A DNA stretch of 39,710 nucleotides from Oscillospiraceae bacterium. GTDB lineage: Bacteria > Bacillota > Clostridia > Oscillospirales > Oscillospiraceae. A program made the translations under genes and the position numbers. Every line of letters starts with the position of its first letter. The stretch's first letter is position 1. The DNA lies in assembly GCA_017457285.1 (NCBI GenBank), contig JAFTHT010000053.1, forward strand, positions 1 through 39,710, in the 5' to 3' direction. Below, piece after piece: positions 16,413 through 24,200 of the stretch. The notes beneath the pieces were generated by a model that was not told the origin of the DNA, did not search any database, and was given only the letters and a program-made list of their open reading frames with translations.

Positions 16413-18059
16413 TTAGGATTCCCAGCCCGGCATATCTTCAATGATGATATCCTGGTTAATTTTCGAGGTGTCCTTTTCGATGACTGTGGCTGCATCATTC
16501 AGTGCAGTCTGCCAAGCCTCAATATCCTCTCCGAGCATATCGTTGGCAATCATGTAATCCCGGTAATTCTTTTGACTGTCGCCAGCATAGTACATCACAT
16601 GGTATCCGTACTCAGTTTCCACCAGTGCGGTATCCCCGTACTGCCGACTTTCGTCGAAGCACCAGGCGTTGAAGTTTCTAACCATCTGGCCGGGGTACAC
16701 ATCCTCGTAAAGACCACCGGTGGTGCCGTCGCCGTCATCGGAGTGTTCGTTTGCCAGAGCGGCGAAGCTGTTCTCGGTGGCAGCACCGGCCTTCCATTGA
16801 TTCAGCAGCACTTCAGCCTGGTTTTTTGCGGTTTCTTTTTCGGTAGCGGAGTAGGTAATCTGACCGGTGGCGTTGTCGTATAGACCACCCTCATACGCCA
16901 CCAGAATGTGTCGAACATTGGCCAGAGGCATGATATTTTCGTTGCAACCTTGGAATAATACGACGAAGTAGCCCTTCAGGGTTCTGATTTCGTTTCCGTC
17001 TTCACCCAGGGTAGTAACCTCGTAGGGGATAGCGGTAATATCCCCCGGCATACGGGCCTCATCCCGCAACCATTCCTGCATGATGGTGTTGACACGGGAA
17101 TAGAGGATATTCTTATTCTCGGTAGCCTGCGAGTAAGTGAAATCGTCTCCTAGTTCTGGGGCGAGGTTTTGCTCCATCTGCTTAATAGCGGCGTTTAACT
17201 TTTCGACAGTGTTATTTTCGGGGCTTGCCAGCGTTTCAGCCGCTTCCTTCAGTTCATCCTCATTGAAGCTGTCCAGACTCAAATAAAAGCTGGCATAGCT
17301 GTAGGAGTTGTACGCATACTTCTTGCCATCCTCGAAGGCCCGTAGGTCGGAGGGCTGGTAGCTGTTCTTGGTTTCTTCGGTGTGGTGATTGTAGTAGGAG
17401 CTTGCAATGGTGGTAATTTCGTAGTAGTCTTTATAGGTCTGCTCACTAGCCAACTCACCGTAAATGGCTTTCAGATATGCGGTTGTATTGTCATAGCCCT
17501 GTTCTCTGGCGTAGTCATCCATGCTGTCGTACAGCGCCTGCATGGCCTCCGCCTGGTCCTGGGGCAGCGTATAGCCAGCGGCCTGAGCGGCATCATACAG
17601 GGCGTAGACGTTCCTGGCCTGGTGGATAGCCATTTCCAGGAAATTATCCGCCCAGGTTTTTCCGGTGGTTGCATCAAGAAGCTGCTCATCCAGGGGGCGA
17701 CCGGTGTTCAGCAGATAAGAAAGATAATTGCGGTATTGATTGCAGTACTGATTGATGGCATCAATGTAAAAATAATCCAGCTCGGAAAAGCTGATTTCAT
17801 GATCATTGACAATCAGCGCGGTTGTGTTAACAGGAATCTGGGGCTTTTCAGTGGTGGTGGTGGATTCCCCCGGCTCTTCGGTAGGCACAGTAGTTTCCGC
17901 CGATTCCTCCGTGGAGGCGGTGGATTCCTCCGGCTTATCGGCCGGCTGGGAGGGGGAATCGCTGTTCAAACTGGGATTTTCGTTGTTGCTGCCATCTTTG
18001 CCGCAGCCGCAACACAGGAGTAAGGAAAAAACAAGCAGAAGCATCATCAACCGTTTCAT
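16413..18059 (-). CDS. lipoprotein parvulin-type peptidyl-prolyl isomerase (PrsA-like foldase)
   Basis: This is a second extracytoplasmic foldase, 548 residues, clearly a paralogue of the protein at 4206-6173. It has a signal peptide with a probable lipobox (LLLCCGC, acylated Cys19), a Ser/Thr/Glu/Pro-rich spacer (about 22-75), the same N-terminal region (about 80-290) and a parvulin domain (about 378-490) ending ETEYGYHVMYYAGDS. In one 44-residue stretch only 3 positions differ from the paralogue. The long acidic insert of the other copy is absent. ATG at 18059 follows GGAGGTTCACC. It is expressed alone between its own promoter and a shared terminator. Classical PrsA is a lipoprotein of about 300 residues, so both copies here are long. 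Confidence 0.9.
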   Translation of the reverse strand: MKRLMMLLLVFSLLLCCGCGKDGSNNENPSLNSDSPSQPADKPEESTASTEESAETTVPTEEPGESTTTTEKPQIPVNTTALIVNDHEISFSELDYFYIDAINQYCNQYRNYLSYLLNTGRPLDEQLLDATTGKTWADNFLEMAIHQARNVYALYDAAQAAGYTLPQDQAEAMQALYDSMDDYAREQGYDNTTAYLKAIYGELASEQTYKDYYEITTIASSYYNHHTEETKNSYQPSDLRAFEDGKKYAYNSYSYASFYLSLDSFNEDELKEAAETLASPENNTVEKLNAAIKQMEQNLAPELGDDFTYSQATENKNILYSRVNTIMQEWLRDEARMPGDITAIPYEVTTLGEDGNEIRTLKGYFVVLFQGCNENIMPLANVRHILVAYEGGLYDNATGQITYSATEKETAKNQAEVLLNQWKAGAATENSFAALANEHSDDGDGTTGGLYEDVYPGQMVRNFNAWCFDESRQYGDTALVETEYGYHVMYYAGDSQKNYRDYMIANDMLGEDIEAWQTALNDAATVIEKDTSKINQDIIIEDMPGWES

Positions 18060-18088
18060 GGTGAACCTCCTAGAAATGAGATACCAAT

Positions 18089-18117
18089 ATTATACAGCAT
18101 AAAGAATTGCAATGCAA
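18089..18117 (-). promoter_or_regulatory. sigma-A promoter of the second prsA-like gene
   Basis: On the minus strand TTGCAT (18112-18117) and a perfect TATAAT (18089-18094) are 17 nt apart, about 30 nt before the start codon. Confidence 0.85.
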
Positions 18118-18120
18118 GGA

Positions 18121-18156
18121 AAAATACTCCGGAAGACGAAGCTCCCGGAGTATTTT
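18121..18156 (-). terminator. Rho-independent terminator after the small membrane protein gene
   Basis: AAAATACTCCGG (18121-18132) and CCGGAGTATTTT (18145-18156) form a 12-bp stem one base after the stop codon, followed on the minus strand by TTTTTCC. It separates the small-protein genes from the promoter of the foldase downstream. Confidence 0.88.
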
Positions 18157-18157
18157 G

Positions 18158-18334
18158 TCACATTTCCAACTTCTGTTCCAGCTTGTCACCCAGCTTGTAG
18201 GCGGCATCCTCCACCTTGGCCGCGGCTTTGTCCGCCAGCTTTCGGGTGGGATTGTTTTTTGGCATCATCAGGATTGCTACGGCGCCTGCCGCGGCTCCAA
18301 GGCCCATAGTGATGGCCAGACTTTTCACCTGCAT
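18158..18334 (-). CDS. small membrane protein, YtxH-like
   Basis: This 58-residue protein has an N-terminal hydrophobic glycine/alanine-rich helix (SLAITMGLGAAAGAVAILMM, residues 5-24), then a charged, probably helical tail rich in Lys, Asp and Glu (DKAAAKVEDAAYKLGDKLEQKLE). This shape recalls YtxH-type stress/envelope proteins, but similarity at this length is weak and no function follows. The ATG at 18334 has AGGGAG 8 nt upstream. An ATG at 18355 precedes that site and is less likely. It may be co-transcribed with the small lipoprotein gene 63 nt upstream. A CATACTA sequence just before the ribosome binding site resembles a sigma-G -10. Confidence 0.7.
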   Translation of the reverse strand: MQVKSLAITMGLGAAAGAVAILMMPKNNPTRKLADKAAAKVEDAAYKLGDKLEQKLEM

Positions 18335-18397
18335 TTTTCTCACTCCCTTCGGCATTAGTATGCCCCGGGGAGGAGAAAGTTCACGGCGAAGCGGTTG

Positions 18398-18631
18398 TTA
18401 AGTGTTGGAAGGGTCGGTGGGTAGCGTGATGTTGGGAGAATTGGTAGTGTTGGTGGGCGCGGAGCTGTTGGTAGGAATGGTTACGCTGGTGCTGGGGGTA
18501 GTCACGCTGGTGCTGGGGACGGAGTCCTCGCCGGAGGATTCGGTTTCGCCTTCGTCCATGGGGTTGCGGCAGCCGGTCATGAGAGCGGCAACCAGGATGA
18601 AAATCAGGGTCAATGCGATCAGTTTTTTCAT
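18398..18631 (-). CDS. small Ser/Thr-rich putative lipoprotein
   Basis: This 77-residue protein of unknown function has a lysine-initiated signal peptide (MKKLIALTLIFILVAALMTGC) with a plausible lipobox and acylated Cys21. The remaining 56 residues are almost only Ser, Thr, Pro, Asn, Glu and Asp, with a repeated PSTSVT unit, so the mature part is probably a disordered surface tether or glycosylation substrate. AAGGAG lies 8 nt before the ATG. I recognise no domain. Composition resembles the linkers of the two PrsA-like proteins nearby, perhaps reflecting general surface-protein habit in this species. Confidence 0.72.
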   Translation of the reverse strand: MKKLIALTLIFILVAALMTGCRNPMDEGETESSGEDSVPSTSVTTPSTSVTIPTNSSAPTNTTNSPNITLPTDPSNT

Positions 18632-18693
18632 AAATACGCTCCTTTTTTGGTTGGTACGATAGAATCATTCCCAGAATCGGAAAAAATATACAG

Positions 18694-18709
18694 GTTAGCA
18701 ATCGCTAAC
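18694..18709. promoter_or_regulatory. operator-like palindrome between divergent genes
   Basis: GTTAGC AATC GCTAAC is a perfect 6-bp inverted repeat. On the minus strand it lies between a weak -35 (TTTAGT) and a -10 (TATATT), in the 17-nt spacer of a possible promoter for the small lipoprotein gene. It is also 30 nt upstream of the ferredoxin -35. This is a classic repressor position. The half-site is loosely like DtxR-family iron boxes, but the spacing differs, so no regulator is named. Confidence 0.35.
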
Positions 18710-18739
18710 TAAAAAGTTCTGAAAAAGCTGTTTTTGCCA

Positions 18740-18768
18740 TTGCATTTTTTGGTTTTTCTATGTATAAT
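18740..18768 (+). promoter_or_regulatory. sigma-A promoter of the ferredoxin-like gene
   Basis: TTGCAT (18740-18745) and a perfect TATAAT (18763-18768) are 17 nt apart. The start near 18775 lies about 30 nt before the start codon. Confidence 0.85.
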
Positions 18769-18804
18769 GTACTGGTAAATAAATATAAAGGAGAGTTCTT
18801 TGCC

Positions 18805-19191
18805 ATGAAGAAGCTCGCTGTCAAGAAAAACGTGGAGTGTATGGCCTGCCTGCAGTGCGTGGTGGCCTGCTCCGAAGCATTTTATAAGGAATTCGACGAG
18901 GATTTGAGCTGCATCAAGATTGTTGCCAAGGGTGCCGGCGCCAAGCCCATGACCTGCATCCAGTGCGGCAAGTGCATGAAGGCCTGCGAACACGAGGCCA
19001 TCACCCAGAATCCCAAGACCGGCATCTACATGATCAACAAGAAAAAGTGCGTCAGCTGCGGCAAGTGCGTCGAGGTCTGCCCCATGAAAGTCATGGTTCT
19101 GAAGCCCGAGAATCCCGCCTCCAAGTGCATCGCCTGTGGCATCTGCGTCAAGGCCTGCCCTATGGAAGTGCTGGAAATCGTGGAAAAATAA
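18805..19191 (+). CDS. 4Fe-4S ferredoxin-like protein with four cluster motifs
   Basis: This is an electron carrier or electron-transfer subunit of 128 residues with four CxxCxxCxxxC motifs: C12/15/18/22, C51/54/57/61, C82/85/88/92 and C108/111/114/118. That is 16 cysteines, enough for four [4Fe-4S] clusters. The pattern resembles the iron-sulfur subunits of the DmsB/HycB/CooF group more than a simple two-cluster ferredoxin. There is no signal peptide, so it is cytoplasmic. The ATG at 18805 follows AAAGGAGAG; an upstream in-frame ATG at 18760 lies in the promoter -10. It is monocistronic with its own promoter and terminator, and no redox partner is encoded beside it. Confidence 0.88.
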   Translation: MKKLAVKKNVECMACLQCVVACSEAFYKEFDEDLSCIKIVAKGAGAKPMTCIQCGKCMKACEHEAITQNPKTGIYMINKKKCVSCGKCVEVCPMKVMVLKPENPASKCIACGICVKACPMEVLEIVEK

Positions 19192-19200
19192 TTCCATACC

Positions 19201-19230
19201 AAAGCGACCGGGAAACCGGTCGCTTTTTTG
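19201..19230 (+). terminator. Rho-independent terminator of the ferredoxin-like gene
   Basis: AAAGCGACCGG (19201-19211) and CCGGTCGCTTT (19216-19226) pair around a GAAA tetraloop, followed by TTTG. It begins 10 nt after the stop codon and is a textbook intrinsic terminator. Confidence 0.95.
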
Positions 19231-19256
19231 TTACAGAAAATTCGTATTTGTAATGA

Positions 19257-19285
19257 TTGCATAATCCATCCCGGTGTGATATAGT
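19257..19285 (+). promoter_or_regulatory. sigma-A promoter of murB-whiA-dnaE
   Basis: TTGCAT (19257-19262) and TATAGT (19280-19285) are 17 nt apart, with the start about 24 nt before murB. No other terminator or strong promoter is seen before the end of dnaE. Confidence 0.8.
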
Positions 19286-19315
19286 ATATTGGATATGATA
19301 TGCCCGGAGGCGTTT

Positions 19316-20209
19316 ATGACGGATATGACTGAATTTCAGAAGAAAATGGCGGCAAAGCTGCCTCATGTGGAGCTTCGCTTCAACGAGCCCATGGCAAAGC
19401 ATACCTCCTTCCGCATCGGCGGCCCGGCGGAGGTCATGGCCTTTCCGAAAAATGCCGCAGAACTGTCCGCTTTAATGGACTTTTCGCCGGTTATACTGGG
19501 GGCAGGAACCAACGTTTTGGCCCCGGACGAGGGACTGCCGGGTCTTGTGGTTTGCCTGAAGGATTGCCTGGACGGCATGGAGCAGCTGGATGAGCATACC
19601 ATTCGGGTGTACGCCGGTGTCACCATGACCCGGGCGGCGGTGTTTGCGGCGAATCTGGGGCTTTCCGGCCTGGAGTTTGCCCATGGCATCCCCGGCACCG
19701 TCGGCGGCGGTGTGTATATGAACGCCGGAGCCTACGGCGGCGAAATCTGTCAGGTCTGCAAAAGTGTGGATGTGATGGATGAAAAGGGGAATATTACGAC
19801 TTTTTCCAAGGAAGAAATGGGATTTTCCTACCGCCATAGTGTGCTGGAGGAACAATTCGGCATCGTCATTTCTGCCGTATTCACTCTTGAAAAGAAATCC
19901 ACCGGAGAGATTCGGGAACGGATGAAAGAGCTGATGGCCAAGCGCTCTGCCTCCCAGCCTCTGGATAAACCCTCCGCAGGCTCCGCCTTCAAGCGGCCCG
20001 TTGGGGGCTATGCCGCCGCCCTGATTGACCAGGCGGGGTTAAAGGGCTACCAGGTGGGCGATGCGGCCATTTCCACGAAGCACGCCGGCTTCGCCGTGAA
20101 CCTGGGCAACGCCACCGCTGCCGATGTAAAAAACCTGCTTTCCCAGGTTTCCGACATCGTTTTTGAAAACGCCGGCATCCGCCTGGAACCGGAAGTGAGA
20201 ATTTGGTAA
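19316..20209 (+). CDS. murB: UDP-N-acetylenolpyruvoylglucosamine reductase MurB
   Basis: MurB is an FAD enzyme that reduces UDP-GlcNAc-enolpyruvate to UDP-MurNAc, the second committed step of peptidoglycan precursor synthesis. The 297-residue protein has the N-terminal MAKHTSFRIGGPAEVM, the FAD-binding VILGAGTNVLAPD, the GIPGTVGGGVYMNAGAYGGE motif, YRHS, the catalytic serine in SAGSAFKRP, and a C-terminal LEPEVRIW with the catalytic glutamate. The last is typical of type II enzymes without the extra insert of E. coli MurB. The ATG at 19316 lies 5 nt after CGGAGG; the ORF continues to 19289 without a site. It stands first in a murB-whiA-dnaE unit. Confidence 0.96.
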   Translation: MTDMTEFQKKMAAKLPHVELRFNEPMAKHTSFRIGGPAEVMAFPKNAAELSALMDFSPVILGAGTNVLAPDEGLPGLVVCLKDCLDGMEQLDEHTIRVYAGVTMTRAAVFAANLGLSGLEFAHGIPGTVGGGVYMNAGAYGGEICQVCKSVDVMDEKGNITTFSKEEMGFSYRHSVLEEQFGIVISAVFTLEKKSTGEIRERMKELMAKRSASQPLDKPSAGSAFKRPVGGYAAALIDQAGLKGYQVGDAAISTKHAGFAVNLGNATAADVKNLLSQVSDIVFENAGIRLEPEVRIW

Positions 20210-20223
20210 TATATTAATTTTAT

Positions 20224-20253
20224 CATTGCGAAGGCCGCAAGGGCCACGCAATG
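20224..20253. repeat. short palindromic repeat between murB and whiA
   Basis: CATTGCG AA GGCC and GGCC A CGCAATG form an imperfect hairpin. Its ends (TCATTGCG...CGCAATG) match the type of short dispersed palindrome that is common between clostridial genes. It lies in the 85-nt murB-whiA gap, does not look like a terminator because there is no T run, and probably leaves the two genes co-transcribed. Confidence 0.5.
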
Positions 20254-20294
20254 CCAGGGGATTCTGTTTATTATGCTGAAGGGAGGTCCTGACC

Positions 20295-21200
20295 ATGTCT
20301 TTTTCCGCCAATGTGAAAGCGGAGATTTGCCGCAGTTTTCCGGCGAAAAAGTGCTGCGCCCTGGCGGCGTGCTTTGGCATTCTGCTGTTCGGCAACAGCT
20401 TTGGCTACGAGGGCATCCGTATCATAACGGAAAGCCGTGAATTTGGTCAGAATCTTCCGAAACTATTCAAAAAAGCCTTCGATTTGGAGTTTGACAGCTT
20501 CCCAAGTTTGGAATCTCCCGGCAAGCTGGTGTTCCAGATTGATGATCCCGAGAAAATCCATGCCATTATGTCCGACTATGGCTTTGACCGCAGCACCCTT
20601 GCGCTCCATGTCAATCTGCCCATTGTGGAGGAGGATTGCTGCAAGGCGGCTTTTCTCCGGGGGGCGTTTCTGGCTGGCGGCTCCGTCACTGATCCCGAAA
20701 AGGGCTACCACCTGGAGCTGACCACCACCCACCAGAGCGTGGCCCGGGAGACTTTCCTGCTGATGGAGGAGGCCCTTGGCTTCCGACCCAAATCCGCCCC
20801 CCGGGGCGGCGCCCAGGTGCTGTACATCAAGCAAAGTGATACCATCTGCGACTGCCTTACATACCTGGGCGCACCGGTTTCCGCCATGGGCATTTTGGAA
20901 GCGAAGCTGGAAAAAGAGCTGAATAACAAGGTCAACCGCCGCTGCAATTGCGATGATGCGAACCTTTCCAAGGTGGTGGAAGCGGCCCAGGAGCAGCTTT
21001 GGGCCATCCGAATCCTGCGGGAGCGGGGCCTGTTTGAAAAAATGCCTCAAAAGCTCCAGGCCGCGGCCCTTGCCCGGGAGGAAAACCCCGAGGCATCCCT
21101 GACGGAGCTGGCCGCTATGATGGAGCCCCCCATTTCCAAGCCCGCCATGAATAACCGCATGAAAAAAATCCTTCAAACCGCAAAGGAGGCCAACGTATGA
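20295..21200 (+). CDS. whiA: DNA-binding protein WhiA
   Basis: WhiA is a conserved Gram-positive regulator linked to cell division and chromosome segregation, and to sporulation septation in Streptomyces. It combines a degenerate LAGLIDADG homing-endonuclease fold with a C-terminal helix-turn-helix. The 301-residue product begins MSFSANVKAEICR, has the AAFLRGAFLAGGSVTDPEKGYHLEL core (about 115-140), NRRCNCDDANLSKVVEAA, and the C-terminal helix-turn-helix SLTELAAMMEPPISKPAMNNRMKKI. The start is preceded by GGGAGGT. rapZ (yvcJ) and yvcK, its usual neighbours, are absent. It overlaps dnaE by 4 nt (ATGA). Confidence 0.95.
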   Translation: MSFSANVKAEICRSFPAKKCCALAACFGILLFGNSFGYEGIRIITESREFGQNLPKLFKKAFDLEFDSFPSLESPGKLVFQIDDPEKIHAIMSDYGFDRSTLALHVNLPIVEEDCCKAAFLRGAFLAGGSVTDPEKGYHLELTTTHQSVARETFLLMEEALGFRPKSAPRGGAQVLYIKQSDTICDCLTYLGAPVSAMGILEAKLEKELNNKVNRRCNCDDANLSKVVEAAQEQLWAIRILRERGLFEKMPQKLQAAALAREENPEASLTELAAMMEPPISKPAMNNRMKKILQTAKEANV

Positions 21201-24200
21201 GCTTTGCCCATCTTCATGTGCATACCGAATACAGCCTTCTGGACGGCGCCTGCCGCATCAGCGGCATCATGGACCGGGTGAAGGAGCTGGGCCAAACCGC
21301 CGTGGCCATCACGGACCATGGCGTTATGTACGGCTGCATCGATTTCTATAAAGCCGCCAAAGCCGCCGGAGTCAAGCCCATCATCGGCTGCGAGGTCTAT
21401 GTGGCCCGCCGCTCCATCCAGGACCGGATTTACGGCGTGGACAATGACCCCTACCACCTGGTTCTGCTTTGCGAAAATAAAAAAGGCTACGAAAATCTGT
21501 GCCTGATGGTGTCCGAAGCCTTCATCAACGGCTTTTACGGCAAGCCCCGGGTGGATCTGGCGCTGCTTGAAAAGCATCACGAGGGCCTGATCGCCCTGTC
21601 CGCCTGCCTGGCCGGTGCCATTCCGCAGTATCTGATGGATGAGGACTACGAGGCGGCGAAGAATTACGCCCTGCGCCTGTCCGAAATTTTCGGGGAAGGG
21701 AACTTCTTCCTGGAGCTGCAGGACCATGGCATCGAAGAACAGCGGCCTGTGAATCAGGGCGTCCTGCGCCTGGCCAGAGAAACCGGCCTGCCCCTGGTGG
21801 TCACCAACGATGCCCACTACCTTCGCAAAGAGGATGCCAAAATGCAGGATGTGCTGCTGTGCATCCAGACCGGCAAAACTGTGGATGATGAAAACCGGAT
21901 GCGGTTCTCCACCGAGGAATTTTACCTGAAAAGCGAAAGAGAGCTGCGGACGCTGTTCCCCAATTGCGACGAGGCTTTTCAAAATACCGTCCGCATCGCC
22001 GACCGGTGCAATGTGGAGTTTGTTTTTAATGAATATCATCTGCCCTCCTTCCCGGTGCCCGAGGGCTATACCAACGAAGCCTACTTTCGCAAGCTCTGCA
22101 TGGACGGCTTCGCCGAGCGCTACCCGGACCCGCCGAAGGAATATCTGGACCGGCTGGAGTATGAAATCGGCGTTATCAGCCGGATGGGCTATGTGAATTA
22201 TTATCTGATTGTCTGGGATTTCATCCGATATGCCAAGGAAAACGGCATTCCGGTGGGCCCCGGCCGTGGCTCCGGCGCCGCCTCCATCGTGGCCTACTGT
22301 ATGCACATCACGGAAGTGGATCCCATGCAGTACGCCCTGATTTTCGAGCGGTTTTTGAACCCGGAGCGGGTCAGTATGCCCGATTTCGATACGGATTTCT
22401 GCCAGGAGCGGCGGCCGGAGGTCATTGACTACGTCATGCGAAAGTATGGCGCGGACCATGTGGCCCAGATTGCCACCTTCGGCACCATGGCTGCCCGGGG
22501 TGCCATCCGGGATGTGGGCCGTGCCCTGAATTTTACCTACGCCGAAACGGACGTGGTGGCTAAATTGGTGCCTTCCACCCCGAAAATCACCCTGAAGGAA
22601 GCCCTGGAGGCCAGCCCCAAGCTGAAAGAGATGTACGACACCGACGACCGGGTCCGTACCCTCATCGACACCGCCCGGGCCCTGGAGGGAATGCCCCGAA
22701 ATACCTCTACCCACGCCGCCGGTGTGGTCATCACCGCCGAGCCGGTGTGTAACTATGTGCCCCTGTCCCGGAATGACGATACCATCGTCACCCAGTACAC
22801 CATGACCACCATCGAGGAACTGGGACTTCTCAAAATGGATTTCCTGGGTCTGCGGAACCTGACCGTCATCGAGGACGCGGAGCGTCAGATTCGTAAAATC
22901 CAGCCGGATTTCAATATCGACAAGGTGCCTGACAATGACCCGGCCACCTTTGCCATGCTGGCCGAGGGCAAGACCCAGGGCGTTTTTCAGCTGGAGTCCG
23001 CCGGGATTACCGGGGTCTGTGTCAATATGCACCCGGCGTCCATTGAAGATATGACCGCCATCGTGGCCCTCTACCGCCCGGGCCCCATGGATTCCATTCC
23101 CACCTTTATTGCCAATAAGCTGGACCACCGGAAAATTCGCTACAAAACGCCCCTGCTGGAGCCGATTTTGAGGGTTACCTACGGTTGTATCGTCTATCAG
23201 GAGCAGGTCATCGAAATTTTCCGCTCCCTGGGCGGCTATACCATGGGTCAGGCGGACAACATCCGCCGGGCCATCTCTAAAAAGAAAATGAAGGTCATCG
23301 AGGCGGAACGGAAGGTTTTCGTCTATGGTGACCCGGCCCAGAATATCACCGGCTGTATCGGCCACGGGGTCCCGGAGGCGGTGGCCCAGTCCATTTACGA
23401 TGAAATCGTGGACTTCGCCAACTACGCCTTCAACAAGGCCCACGCCGTGTGCTACGCCGTGGTATCCTACCAGACGGCTTACCTCAAGTGCCACTACCCC
23501 CGGCAGTATATGGCGGCGCTGATGACCTCCGTGCTGGATTCCGCCACTAAAATCTCCGGCTATATCGCCGAATGCAAAGAACTGAAAATCCCCGTCCTGC
23601 CCCCGGACATCAACCATTCCGACGACCCCTTCACCGTCGATGGGGATGCCATCCGCTTCGGCCTGGGGGCAGTGAAAAACGTAGGCCACGGACTGATTCG
23701 CAGTGTGGTGGCCAAGCGGGAAGAGGGCGGCCCCTTCAAATCTCTGGAGGATTTCATCCAGCGGATGGGAGAAGGGGAGCTGAACAAGCGGGCCGTTGAA
23801 AACTTCATCAAATGCGGCGCCATGGACTGCTTCGGCCACCACCGCAGCGAGCTTCTGGCAGTATTCGACCAGATGATGGACAGCATCGCCAGCACCCGCA
23901 AGCGGAATCTGGAGGGCCAGATGGGTCTGTTTTCCATGCTGGAGGAGGACGATGCCGCCGCCTCCATCCCCATTCCCAAAATGCCGGAGCGACCCAAGGC
24001 GGAGCTGATGGCCATGGAAAAGGAAACCACCGGCATCTACATCTCCGGCCACCCCATGGACGATTACCGCCGCTACCTTCGGGGCACCCATGTGGTGAGC
24101 ATGGGCAAGCTGATGGACGAGGAGAGCAGCTTCCAGGACGAGCAAATCGTGTCCGTGGCGGGCATCGTTCAAGCCGTGAAGATGAAAACCACCCGCAATA

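Noticed and set aside
21173-24172. Open frame of about 1000 codons antisense to dnaE
   Set aside because: It lies wholly opposite a clearly real gene, has no ribosome binding site or recognisable domain, and its His/Gly/Val-rich composition is typical of reversed GC-rich coding sequence.
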